From Diphasiastrum complanatum (lineage: Eukaryota; Streptophyta; Lycopodiopsida; Lycopodiales; Lycopodiaceae), in the NCBI GenBank assembly GCA_029204225.1, contig CM055092.1, forward strand, positions 21,975,669-22,039,668: a stretch of 64,000 bases of DNA, written 5' to 3'. Shown one piece after another: positions 1 to 13,495 of this stretch (its first letter is position 1; each line of letters begins with the position of its first letter). The notes under the pieces are model-generated. The model did no database searches. It was given only the letters and a program-made list of their open reading frames with translations, and was not told where the DNA came from. The translations under genes were made by a program, and so were the position numbers.

Positions 1-3820
<3,820 letters not shown>

Positions 3821-3829
3821 GATTGGGTT

Positions 3830-4385
3830 GTTAGTGTAGTTAACAATTGTTATGTACTAATTTTGTTAGTAGGCTTTAGTCAAGAAGCCTGCCCAGGGGC
3901 TTGTCTCGGGCCGACGATGGGAGTTTACTTGTATATAGGCTAAAATGCCACGTAGAGGCCAACAATGAAATTCATGCATTTATTAGGTCTATGCCACGTG
4001 GAATCACCATGCAAAGGGGACCTAGAGAAAAGCTCTTTGTAAGAAAGATAAACTAGGGCTTAAGGGAGAGTGTTAGAATAAGTAAGCCCGAGTTTCTCTC
4101 ACAGTTCATGACTTTCCGTATTCAACAGTGATTTCGAGTTTTTTATTGTCTTTGTGATAGTATGCATGTGTGCCAGTTTGACGGTACACGTAGTGTAAGT
4201 TGGGACACGCGTCCCGTAACGGGGACCGAACTGCCATGCAACGGTACCCCACAAAAAATAGACTGTGTATATATATCTTTCAGTCTCTTTGTAAATATAG
4301 TTTTGAAGTGTTCTCTTGGGTTTGTGTGTGATCTCTCTTTACTGTTAATCAGATTGATGTCAGATTGCTTGCAAATTAGCTAACT
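3830..4385 (+). mobile_element. Possible LTR-like segment
   Basis: A TATA-like motif (gtatatag, 3931-3938) is followed by a purine-rich stretch and TGTTAG near 4068-4076, which looks like a polypurine tract running into an LTR start. The next recognisable sequence is a copia RT fragment on the opposite strand. No matching second LTR or target duplication was found, so this is a weak call from motif appearance only. Confidence 0.22.
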
Positions 4386-4389
4386 ATAC

Positions 4390-4720
4390 TGCCAGTAAGA
4401 TCCTTGACAGATCTACCATATCAAGACTACTCCAAATCCTCTGAGCTAGATATGGCCATAACATATGTAAGCAATCCAATTGTCTTTGTAACCCCTCTCT
4501 AGTTGGGGAGACTAGTACCACATCATCGACATAAAGAAGAATGACAATTAGAGAGTCGCCAAGTCTATAATCAGATCCATCGCATTGAGAGAGAGAACCA
4601 AGTTCTTTTCCAAGTCATTCCATGTGAAAGCCCCTTTTGATTTGGAGGACAAAACATTTATTGTCTAAATTCAAATTAGATAAGGTATTTATGGTTTTTA
4701 TTGTAGGAGAGAGAGAAGCG
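4390..4720 (-). pseudogene. Ty1/copia reverse-transcriptase fragment
   Basis: Reverse-strand translation gives a copia RT core around 4440-4600, with the catalytic signature VILLYVDDVVLVSPT (the YVDD codons lie near 4518-4530). An upstream stretch on the same strand (QIKRGFHME, then a stop) suggests the preceding finger region. Only about 100 codons remain and they carry a stop, so this is a dead fragment. The family is clear from YVDD and its context; the parent element cannot be named. Confidence 0.75.
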
Positions 4721-4746
4721 CCCACCACTTACCGCCCAATACTTCA

Positions 4747-4856
4747 AGAGGTCCAAGATACTCCCCTGTATCTTGACTTACCAAACATGGCACCTTTCAA
4801 TGCCACCTAGGGGCAACTCTCACTCTTTGTGAAATGGGAGGAGGCCTCTTTAATTG
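4747..4856 (+). repeat. 110-bp repeat, copy 1
   Basis: This segment begins caagaggtccaag and ends ctttaattgg. A diverged copy in the same orientation is at 22443-22556. Before element 1 inserted, the two copies would have flanked the truncated LTR now at 21498-22442. Its origin is not recognised. Confidence 0.75.
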
Positions 4857-4872
4857 GAGGAGAGAGAGAAAT

Positions 4873-6118
4873 TGTAGCGCAGGCATCCCAAAGGGAGCCG
4901 GGAACCACGACTTAGCTTCCCAGCCTTCAACTCTTGCCATCCGAACCCACTTGACATACAAGCAGCCAACTCGCCAACAACGATCAGACTTAACCAACTT
5001 GAAGTTCCGAGGACCAACATTGAGATCCAACCTGGCGCCATGCCAGATCGGGGGTCCCGATGTGGGTGACTTCCCTCCAAGCAAGCCGCCCGACATACAT
5101 CAAACTTAACCAACTCGAAGCTTCGTTACAAACGAGTAACATCCATTCCAAGCAAGCGGTCTGACTTACATCAGACTTAACCAACTGAAAGCTTCGTCAC
5201 GAGCGCTGGAAGCCAACCTGGCGCCACGCCAGACTGGACAGCCATAAACAGGTAACTTCCACCCAAGCAAGCCATCCAACTCAGCCGACATGTTAGAGCC
5301 CGTTCCCCAAGAGCTTAACCCATTCACGTTCATGCAAGGAACACTCGGAACCACAAGCCGCGACAGATATGGAGACAACCAGTTCCTGGACCAAATGGTC
5401 CCGACAGCATGCCGCTGGCGCCACGGACCGAATGGTCCCGACGGCATACCGCTGGCGTCCCGGGATACGACCCTCAGCTATGTGCCGAGTTAAAAATTTT
5501 GAAAGCGGCCTTACAACTGGCGCTTTTACCGAACACTGAAACCCAGAAGGTAATCAGAGTCAGTTTGAGGAAAATCCCACTTTATTGATAAATCTGAGAA
5601 GGTTACATTTCAAGTGTGTGACCGACCCTAGTCTCCGGGGCGCTAGCATGCCAAGGCGAGAGCCATGACAACATTCCAGCAAGGGAGGCTGAGACTTGGT
5701 TGGAGCTCGCCCTGAGTCGCAACCCGCACTCCCCTATAGTATTGGTGTGATTCGGCACCCCCCCCTCATACCAAGCACTCTACCCAAGCTGGTAAAGCAC
5801 GTTTTTCTCTCTCTAGGATTTTCTCTTTCTAGAAAGTCATTTTCTCTCTCTAGATTTTATTGATCCCCAGGCTTCCTTTAATCATGCCTAGATCGTGTGA
5901 GGTGATTGCACATCGATCTGAGCTCTCTGGACTTCGCTAGAACCGATCAAAGATTTTCGGCCATAGGAACTTGGCGCCGGCTGGATTCTGGTCACAGTGG
6001 CGCCGGGAGCGACGCCGGCGCCATTGGCGCCGGGAGCAGCAGGGGCGCTGCTGGCGCCGGGGACATAGCTGGCGCCGATGGCGCCGGAAGTAAAGCTTGT
6101 AAAGGTAGCTTTACAACA
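4873..6118 (-). repeat. 3' LTR of element 1
   Basis: This matches 20240-21485 with a constant offset of 15367 bp. The two differences seen are near 5200 (c versus a) and 5484 (g versus a). On the minus strand U3 starts at 6118 with TGTTGTAAAGC, then a CpG-rich stretch with many GGCGCC sites (about 5970-6092). Short repeats of the type aacttaaccaact recur at 4985-5190. Open frames across it are low-complexity and not genes. Confidence 0.93.
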
Positions 6119-6986
6119 TCCACCCCACCTTTATAAAATTTGATGTCCTCATCAGATGTCAGATTAAAGTAAAGGTGTCTCCCAATTAAAATAACTATAC
6201 ATTTAAGCTACTTGGCACAGTACTCAATTTACTGGCCACTTTTTATTAACATTGAAGCTGGCACACCACAAGTCGGAGGCTCAACTCTTTGTACTGAAAA
6301 ATTACATAACTTGAAAATATATCTTTGTCTGGGAAAAGCGTAGATTTGATATCGCTTTCGTAAAACCCGAGAACCTTATTAACTGGTGACAGAGGCCTTT
6401 CTTTGAAATGTTCGCCCCTGTCGCTTCTGACTTTCGACTTTGGAACTCCTTTGAGATCCTGATTTGTCCTTGATGCACTTTATGTTGAGCTCCCTGAGCT
6501 CCAGATTTGTTCAGTTCCGCACAGGTATCAAGGCTCCCTGAGCCGAAGGATTCATCGTTTGATTGCCCACTTTATGGTCCACTCCGTGCCTTGTTGCTTC
6601 TGCACCTTGATTTCTCTCCTTGTCCAAGCCTGATCTTGATACTTTTCCATCTTGGCTCTTTAAGGTAGGCAAAGATTGAGTACTCCACAATGCACCTCTC
6701 ACTTAGCTTGAAGTAGCTCTTTGAATCAGCCCAAATGTAACCATTGACCTCGTGGAAAGCCAAAGGGTCGCACCAGTTTGATCCGCATCCGAACTATCTC
6801 TTCGCGTTTGTTTGAAGCACCATGTCCGTCGCGCAAAACTTGACTTTCACAATTCCATCACTGGTTAGTTGTCTCACAGTCAAAACAAGAAGTGTACATC
6901 GAGCTTGGCTTCAAGTAGCTCTCTTTGAATCAGAAACATGCACCCAGAGTTTGCACTAATCCGATCTCAACGCGAACTGTCCCTTA
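6119..6986 (-). mobile_element. Element 1 internal region, 3' part, with polypurine tract
   Basis: On the minus strand this ends with the conserved TGATGAGGACATCA hairpin (6141-6154) and a purine tract (aaaggtggggtgga) abutting the 3' LTR. The rest is non-coding, with diverged direct repeats: 'gtagctctttgaatcag' occurs near 6713 and again with small changes near 6925. The repeat pattern appears to resume at 18520 beyond the nested insertion, supporting one original region. The last five bases (CTTAG, 6982-6986) are the target duplication of element 2. Confidence 0.8.
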
Positions 6987-7907
6987 GTGTTGTAAAGCTG
7001 ACTTGGGTGCACCCAGCGTGCCCTGTAAGACTCAAAGGGGTGACACTCCCTAAGGTCCCAGAGCAAGTTAGAATGTCAAGGACTGAGCCTCCGACCTGTG
7101 GTGAGCCAGTCAAGTAGTCACAAAGTCATGAGCTAGCTCTGGAGCTCGAGTCATGGCCTAGTCAGGAAAGCAGGTTGATTCGGCCGCCGGGACGGCTCCC
7201 GGGACCCATGTCCGGGAGCCAGACTGATTCTGCCAGGCTTGCCAGGCTTAATCAGCAAAATAAAAACTAAGTCCTAAAAAGCGTGCTTTACCAGAAAGCA
7301 CTATGTTTCAAACCAGAGGGGGTGCGCCGAATCACAGCAGAACTATAGGGGGAGTCCGGCAGACAGAAACTTGGGCACCTCAACCAGCGCCAGGAATCCA
7401 GTCGCCAGGTCTCAGCTCCCTCTACCAGCACGAGCCAGGCACAATGCCCAGCACGTGTTGGTGGCCCCGAGACCGGTCAGTCTATGTATGAATGTAACCT
7501 CTTCCAAATCTAATAAAGTTGATCCTTGGGGATGATTACCATTTCGGTTTCGCCTCCGGGACTGGTCCAAGTGGAAGGACCCTTACTACAACCTTTTTGC
7601 GTCGCTGGCGCCTAAGGGTCCCTGTCATCGACATGGGGCTTGTCGCTATGCCAATTGGTCAGTTTGGCGACCACTATGCCTTGGGTTTCATGTGTGGCTT
7701 GTCTTTGCCTTTGGTTACCTTTTGGGGACGGATTCTGAGTTGGCTTTCGGGTTGGTTGGGATTCCAGTTTTCTTAAGTCTGAATGGTTAAGCTTGTTACG
7801 ATTCTGAGTTGGCTTTTACGTAAGTGCATGATGGATGAATGTTAGACTTAAGCGCGTGTTGGGGAAACCGCTCAAGTCCCAGCGCCCTTTGAGACGCCGG
7901 CGCAACA
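6987..7907 (+). repeat. 5' LTR of element 2
   Basis: The 921-bp LTR runs from TGTTGTAAAGC to GGCGCAACA. A polyadenylation signal AATAAA lies near 7511. A consensus splice donor (ACGTAAGT, cut before 7820) lies near the 3' end. Against the split 3' LTR I saw about five substitutions and one 6-bp indel (ttggtg near 7459). Confidence 0.93.
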
Positions 7908-8740
7908 TGTGGTATCAGAGCCGACTAGCCGGTCAGCTACGCAAGTCTCACAGGGATGGCCACGTTTTTGGGATTTGTCAGGACAACCGTTGCGCAAGGT
8001 GCTGCCCACAGTGTAAGCACGGGTGCGTCCACGGTCGGGGTGGTCGGCAGAACGGGGGACTTGATGAGTCAAAGTGCTGCCCTCGAGGTGTAAGCACGGT
8101 CAGTTCTCGCGGTTCGGGCCTGGCGCTGTTTGCACGTAGGACGGATGAGGCAAAGTGCTGCCTAGGTAGGTGAAAGCACGGTCTGTACCTTGTGGGGTGC
8201 GGGGCGACATATTCGAACTGTACGGGTTAACCATTGATACAGAGATGCTGCTCGAATTCGGGTGTAAAGCACGGGTGGTTAGCTGCCGGTGCGGGATAGC
8301 TGCCGATCGTTTAGCTATAAGGGCTATCGACCAAAAAGTGGTGGGGCGTGACTGAGGCAATGTGCTGCTTAATGGTGAAAGCACGGATGGTTGGATGGAT
8401 GTTTTCCCGTGGGCTAATTCTGTGATAGATTTGTGTGGGCGCGGCTAGGCAAAGGTCCTACGTCCGGTCTCAAGGGGGGTTTGTGGCTTGAGAGGGATCC
8501 TCTATGTTTGCTTTGGTTGGTATGTTCCGTTTGTCGTGTGCTTGCTTGGACACAAATGACCTGGTTCCTACTTGGCTCTCAGGTGATGTGGGCGTGCTAA
8601 GTTTGAGGAAGGTATATTTTCATTGAAGCTGATTTAATAAAGAAGAAAAGAGAGCTGTGGGGCCCGGCTGACAGAAGGGAGAGCTTCAAATATAAAAAGG
8701 ATTGAGGCGATAATCTGTTGGAAGTACACCTCTGACTATA
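7908..8740 (+). promoter_or_regulatory. Element 2 leader: primer-binding site and five hairpin-like units
   Basis: TGGTATCAGAGCC at 7910-7922, two bases after the LTR, is the usual complement of the initiator Met tRNA 3' end. Five spaced units of the form GTGCT...AGCAC follow: 7999-8020, 8074-8097, 8155-8179, 8245-8272 (first base changed) and 8362-8384. Most arms are flanked by a shared context (tgctgcc ... aagcacgg). The same array occurs in elements 1 and 3 although their coding content differs, which suggests a packaging or dimerisation signal (inference). A possible splice acceptor (tctcag) lies at 8577-8582. Short open frames here are not supported as genes. Confidence 0.8.
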
Positions 8741-10954
8741 ATGGAGGACCATCTTGAAGAGTTACGAGCACTGACGGACGGAGAAGAGCTGACTCGAGAA
8801 TACAGCTCTCGCATGCATCGAGATGGCACCAGATCCAAGTTGAGAAAGAAAGAGCGTATGCACTCCACAGTGGCGCCCCTCCATGAAGAGATGGGTGGCC
8901 CTTCTGAACCTACACCAAGAGATGAACCCTTGCCAGAGGCACAACATGACCTCTTTGAAGTGAAGATGCGGCAATACTTATCAAGCGCAATGACGGCTAT
9001 GCTTAGCGAGGTGAAGAAGGATAGAGAAACCGAAAGGAAAGAATGGCAAACATCCTTGCGAGCCATGAATCTTACCCAAATTAACCTTGCTAGAGAAATG
9101 AGAGACGGGCTAACACAGCTCGAAGCCAGGTTTGAAGAGTTGGAAGCAACTAGGGAGAATGCAGTGGCGCCTCCTCCACAGATACCAAGAGAACCACGAG
9201 CGCGAACCACGGAGGGCCCAAGAAAGACTGCCAAAGTGAAAGCACCACCTACTTTCAAAGGAGAGCGTGATATTCGAGTTGTGGAAGATTGGTTGTTTCA
9301 CATGGACCATTACTTCCGTCTAATGAACACTCCTGAGGAAGAAAGAACTGACTTGGCATTAGCATATTTTGAGGGCTACACTACAAATTGGTACCGGATG
9401 GCAGGAATGCATTTTCAAACATGGGACGCATTCAAAGCCGCGTTACGAGAGGAGTTCATACCGAAGGATTCACACATGAGATTGAGGACAGAATTATCGG
9501 GGCTCAAACAGAAAGGGTCATTGCGAGAGTACCTCAATAGATTCAGACAGAGTGTATGGGTTATTGAAGATATGTCCAAGGCGGACAAAACTCATTACCT
9601 ATTGTCTGGAATGCAATCCTGGACCCGACGTGCGATAGACAGCTACATGCCCCATGATTTCAATTCAACTATTCGAGCGGCTGAAATGGTTTGTGATTAT
9701 GAGAGCACATTGGCACCAGCTGCTCCCGCAACCTCAACAAGAGTATTTAGTGGATCCAGACCGAGTCCGAGCTTCTTTTCAAGAGGGGACTCAGCTCCAA
9801 ATGGCAACCAAGCCTCGAGTAGCGTGAATAAATTCCCAACAAAAACAGGGTTTGGCAACCAAGGCAACAATGGAGGGAACATGTTCCAGAGAAGAAACAA
9901 TGTTGGACCTTCGACTAGTCACAGCAACAGCTCACCAACAGTGGGCAGTTCCATGCGTTGCTTCAACTGTCATCAGCAAGGTCACTCTTGGAGATCATGC
10001 CCCAAACCATTGAATAAGCAAATCATGGCTGCCATTGAAGGATTTGATAGGATGGAGAGAGAGGCATTTGATCAAGAAGATGGTGAACAAGATGATGAAG
10101 AGGACCCAGAAACGGATTTGACGGAGTCTGACCTGAATGCCTTGCAACAGATAGGGGCACTTGCGGCTTATCGTGAACATCTTATGGCGACTCCTGCGAG
10201 AGGATCCAAGTTATTGTACCTGAAAGGCTGTATTCAAGGCAGGATCATTTACTTCATGGTAGACCTGGGGGCGTCTCATAACTACTTGTCAGAAAAACTG
10301 ACAGGAGAATTAGACATCCAATGTGAAGAAAATGTGACTCCTATTTGTGTGGAGACCGCGAAAGGTACAATGACCACTTGTAGATTGGCAACCAACTTAC
10401 CAATCTCTCTGGGAGCCTGGAAGAATCGACTAACGTTCACAATCTTGAAGATGGATGCCTTCGACGCTATTTTGGGATTAAGTTGGTTTAACGAACATGT
10501 GGTGGCCTTCTTGGCAAAAGGGGTTAACCTTGTGTTATTATATAATGGCAGGAGACCTTGTGTCGTCAGAGCTGTGCCAGGGGACCAACTAGAAAAGAAC
10601 GACACAAATGAACCTAAGCCAACCATTCCTCCCAATCTCATTCACCTATTTAACGAAGGACAACCAACAGTGACAGACCAGCTGGCACGGGAACAAATGG
10701 AGCCAAAATTGCCTATAGTCTCTACATCAAAGGTGAATTCAAGTGCCGATGCAGAGCTCAAGGAGCTCACCTTGTGTGACCAAGCGAAAACTCACCTTTT
10801 TAATGAAAGACATCCAACAGTGACAAACCAGTTGACGCGAGGTCAAATGGAGCCAACATTGCCTGCAGTTTCTACGTCAAAGGTGAATCTAAGTGCCGAT
10901 GCAGAGCTCAAGGAGCTCAACCTGGACGACCAAACGAAATATCTAGAGTCCTAG
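8741..10954 (+). CDS. gag: Gag polyprotein with inactive-looking protease domain (element 2)
   Basis: This is an intact 737-codon ORF from the first ATG after the leader. Residues about 65-145 are charged and helical. Residues about 170-320 form a retrotransposon gag (capsid) domain (EDWLFHMDHYF, FEGYTTNWYRMAG, FRQSVWVIEDMSKADK). A Ser/Asn-rich linker leads to a CCHC zinc knuckle at 407-420 (CFNCHQQGHSWRSC), then an acidic stretch (EDGEQDDEEDPETD). A retropepsin-like domain starts near 490, but its catalytic triad reads D508-L-G instead of D-S/T-G; the flap-distal ILGLSWF motif is kept. The C-terminus is two tandem 50-residue repeats (10643-10938). The family role is the virus-like particle core that binds genomic RNA. 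No pol follows, which is unusual for a chromovirus-type element; the protease is about half identical by eye to that of element 3, so it is not a simple deletion copy. Confidence 0.93.
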   Translation: MEDHLEELRALTDGEELTREYSSRMHRDGTRSKLRKKERMHSTVAPLHEEMGGPSEPTPRDEPLPEAQHDLFEVKMRQYLSSAMTAMLSEVKKDRETERKEWQTSLRAMNLTQINLAREMRDGLTQLEARFEELEATRENAVAPPPQIPREPRARTTEGPRKTAKVKAPPTFKGERDIRVVEDWLFHMDHYFRLMNTPEEERTDLALAYFEGYTTNWYRMAGMHFQTWDAFKAALREEFIPKDSHMRLRTELSGLKQKGSLREYLNRFRQSVWVIEDMSKADKTHYLLSGMQSWTRRAIDSYMPHDFNSTIRAAEMVCDYESTLAPAAPATSTRVFSGSRPSPSFFSRGDSAPNGNQASSSVNKFPTKTGFGNQGNNGGNMFQRRNNVGPSTSHSNSSPTVGSSMRCFNCHQQGHSWRSCPKPLNKQIMAAIEGFDRMEREAFDQEDGEQDDEEDPETDLTESDLNALQQIGALAAYREHLMATPARGSKLLYLKGCIQGRIIYFMVDLGASHNYLSEKLTGELDIQCEENVTPICVETAKGTMTTCRLATNLPISLGAWKNRLTFTILKMDAFDAILGLSWFNEHVVAFLAKGVNLVLLYNGRRPCVVRAVPGDQLEKNDTNEPKPTIPPNLIHLFNEGQPTVTDQLAREQMEPKLPIVSTSKVNSSADAELKELTLCDQAKTHLFNERHPTVTNQLTRGQMEPTLPAVSTSKVNLSADAELKELNLDDQTKYLES

Positions 10955-11321
10955 GGGACTCATCCAGATGTGCGACGACAACGACATATCTGAGGCTTAA
11001 GGGAGCCGTGAGTACCTTTTTCTTTCATGCTAATAAAGTAAACCGCATTTCTCATTGAGGAGTGAGCTTCAGTTTGATGTCTAAGTGCAGCAGCTTCACA
11101 CAGGTTTTACGTAAGTGAACTAGATCCACACTTTTTCTGTGCTGGGTGTAAAACACAATATCATTACTCTGCTTTACAGTTGGTTTCCTTTGGCCGGTGA
11201 ATCAAGCCCGTGCCCTTGTATATGTGACTAAAGTCTGGCCGGTGAATTAAGCCCGTGCCATGAGTCTTAGGTTCTAGTTTGGCCCTGATGAGGACATCAG
11301 CTTTCTCAAACGAGGGGAGGA
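10955..11321 (+). promoter_or_regulatory. Element 2 3' region and polypurine tract
   Basis: This is a non-coding stretch. A motif ggccggtgaat(c/t)aagcccgtgcc occurs twice (about 11193-11215 and 11238-11260); element 3 has one copy. The hairpin TGATGAGGACATCA is at 11286-11299 and the polypurine tract cgaggggagga at 11311-11321 directly precedes the LTR. A second ACGTAAGT sequence (about 11108-11115) repeats the LTR splice-donor-like motif. Confidence 0.8.
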
Positions 11322-11863
11322 TGTTGTAAAGCTGACTTGGGTGCACCCAGCGTGCCTTGTAAGACTCAAAGGGGTGACACTCCCTAAGGTCCCAGAGCAA
11401 GTTAGAAAGTCAAGGACTGAGCCTCCGACCTGTGGTGAGCCAGTCAAGTAGTCACAAAGTCATGAGCTAGCTCTGGAGCTCGAGTCATGGCCTAGTCAGG
11501 AAAGCAGGTTGATTCGGCCGCCGGGACGGCTCCCGGGACCCATGTCCGGGAGCCAGACTGATTCTGCCAGGCTTGCCAGGCTTAATCAGCAAAATAAAAA
11601 CTAAGTCCTAAAAAGCGTGCTTTACCAGAAAGCACTATGTTTCAAACCAGAGGGGGTGCGCCGAATCACAGCAGAACTATAGGGGGAGTCCGGCAGACAG
11701 AAACTTGGGCACCTCAACCAGCGCTAGGAATCCAGTCGCCAGGTCTCAGCTCCCTCTACCAGCACGAGCCAGGCACAATGCCCAGCACGTGGCCCCGAGA
11801 CCGGTCAGTCTATGTATGAATGTAACCTCTTCCAAATCTAATAAAGTTGATCCTTGGGGATGA
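11322..11863 (+). repeat. 3' LTR of element 2, first part
   Basis: This matches 6987-7534 of the 5' LTR apart from a missing ttggtg. It stops at ...gggGATGA where element 3 begins; the LTR resumes at 18138 with GATGA, the target duplication of element 3. Confidence 0.93.
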
Positions 11864-12780
11864 TGTTGTAAAGCTGACTCAGGTGCACCCAACGTGCCCT
11901 GTAAGACTCTAAGGGGTGACACTCCCTAAAGTCCCAGAGCAAGTTAGAACGTCAAGGACTGAGCCTCCAACCTGTGGTGAGCCGGTCAAGTAGTCACAAG
12001 TCATGAGCTAGCTCTGGAGCTCGAGTCATGGCCTAGTCAGGAAGCAAGTTGATTCTGCCACCAGAACGGCTCCCGGGACCCATGTTCGGGAGCCAGACTG
12101 ATTCTGCCAGGTTGCCAGGCTTAATCAGCAAAATAAAAACTAAGTCCCAAAAAGCGTGCTTTACCAGAAAGCACTATGTTTCAGAACAGAGGGGGTGCGC
12201 CGAATCACAGCAGAACTATAGGGGGAGTCCGGCAGACAGAAACTTGGGCAGCTCAACCAGCGCCAGGAATCCAGTCGCCAGGTCTCAGCTCCCTCTACCA
12301 GCACGAGCCAGGCACAATGCCCAGCACGTGTTGGTGGCCCCGAGACCGGTCAGTCTATGTATGAATGTAACCTCTTCCAAATCTAATAAAGTTGATCCTT
12401 GGGGATGATTACCATTTCGGTTTCGCCTCCGGGACTGGTCCAAGTGGAAGGACCCTTACTACAACCTTTTTGCGTCGCTGGCGCCTAAGGGTCCCTGTCA
12501 TCGACATGGGGCTTGCCGCTATGCCAATTGGTCAGTTTGGCGACCACTATGCCTTGGGTTTCATGTGTGGCTTGTCTTTGCCTTTGGTTACCTTTTGGGG
12601 ACGGATTCTGAGTTGGCTTTCGGGTTGGTTGGGATTCCAGTTTTCTTAAGTCTGAATGGTTAAGCTTGTTACGATTCTGAGTTGGTTTTTACGTAAGTGC
12701 ATGATGGATGAATGTTAGACTTAAGCGCGTGTTGGGGAAACCGCTCAAGTCCCAGCGCCCTTTGAGGCGCCGGCGCAACA
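11864..12780 (+). repeat. 5' LTR of element 3
   Basis: TGTTGTAAAGC ... GGCGCAACA, 917 bp. It has the same polyadenylation-signal block and ACGTAAGT motif (donor at 12693) as the LTR of element 2. Confidence 0.94.
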
Positions 12781-13495
12781 TGTGGTATCAGAGCCGACTA
12801 GCCGGTCAGCTACGCAAGTCTCACAGGGATGGCCACGTTTTTGGGATTTGTCAGGACAACCGTTGCGCAAGGTGCTGCCCACAGTGTAAGCACGGGTGCG
12901 TCCACGGTCGGGGTGGTCGGCAGAACGGGGGACTTGATGAGTCAAAGTGCTGCCCTCGAGGTGTAAGCACGGTCAGTTCTCGCGGTTCGGGCCTGGCGCT
13001 GTCTGCACGTAGGACGGATGAGGCAAAGTGCTGCCTAGGTAGGTGAAAGCACGGTCTGTACCTTGTGGGGTGCGGGGCGACATATTCGAACTGTACGGGT
13101 TAACCATTGATACAGAGATGCTGCTCGAATTCGGGTGTAAAGCACGGGTGGTTAGCTGCCGGTGCGGGATAGCTGCCGATCGTTTAGCTATAAGGGCTAT
13201 CGACCAAAAAGTGGTGGGGCGTGACTGAGGCAATGTGCTGCTTAATGGTGAAAGCACGGATGGTTGGATGGATGTTTCCCCGTGGGCTAATTCTGTGATA
13301 GATTTGTGTGGGCGCGGCTAGGCAAAGATCCTACGTCCGGTCTCAAGGGGAATGTGACTTGAGAGGGATCCTCTGTTTAGCTTTGGTTGGTATGTTCGTT
13401 TGTGGTGTGCTTGCCTGGACCTGAATTATCCCTGACTACTTCTTTTGATCCAGGTGATCTGATCTAGTTGGGAGTTGTGAGAGGAGCTTACATTT
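12781..13495 (+). promoter_or_regulatory. Element 3 leader with primer site and hairpin array
   Basis: The primer site TGGTATCAGAGCC is at 12783-12795. The five GTGCT...AGCAC units sit at the same spacing as in element 2 (offset +4873, first unit 12872-12893). Similarity to the element 2 leader holds to about 13455 (a shared caggtgat block) and then ends just before the Pol start. The block may be a splice acceptor (ag 13452-13453). Confidence 0.8.

Noticed and set aside
4162-4383. 73-codon open frame
   Set aside because: It lies in LTR-like DNA and resembles no protein; no supporting signals.
7303-7776. Short conserved open frames in LTRs of elements 2, 3 and 4
   Set aside because: Recurrence reflects LTR identity. 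They span the U3-R region, and the frames change with single-base differences between copies.
7999-8384. CRISPR-like array of regularly spaced repeats
   Set aside because: Units are short inverted motifs with irregular spacing (54-117 bp) in a plant retrotransposon leader; there are no identical repeats with unique spacers and no cas genes.
8686-9258. 190-codon minus-strand open frame opposite gag
   Set aside because: It is a shadow of the Gag ORF with no own domains or start context.
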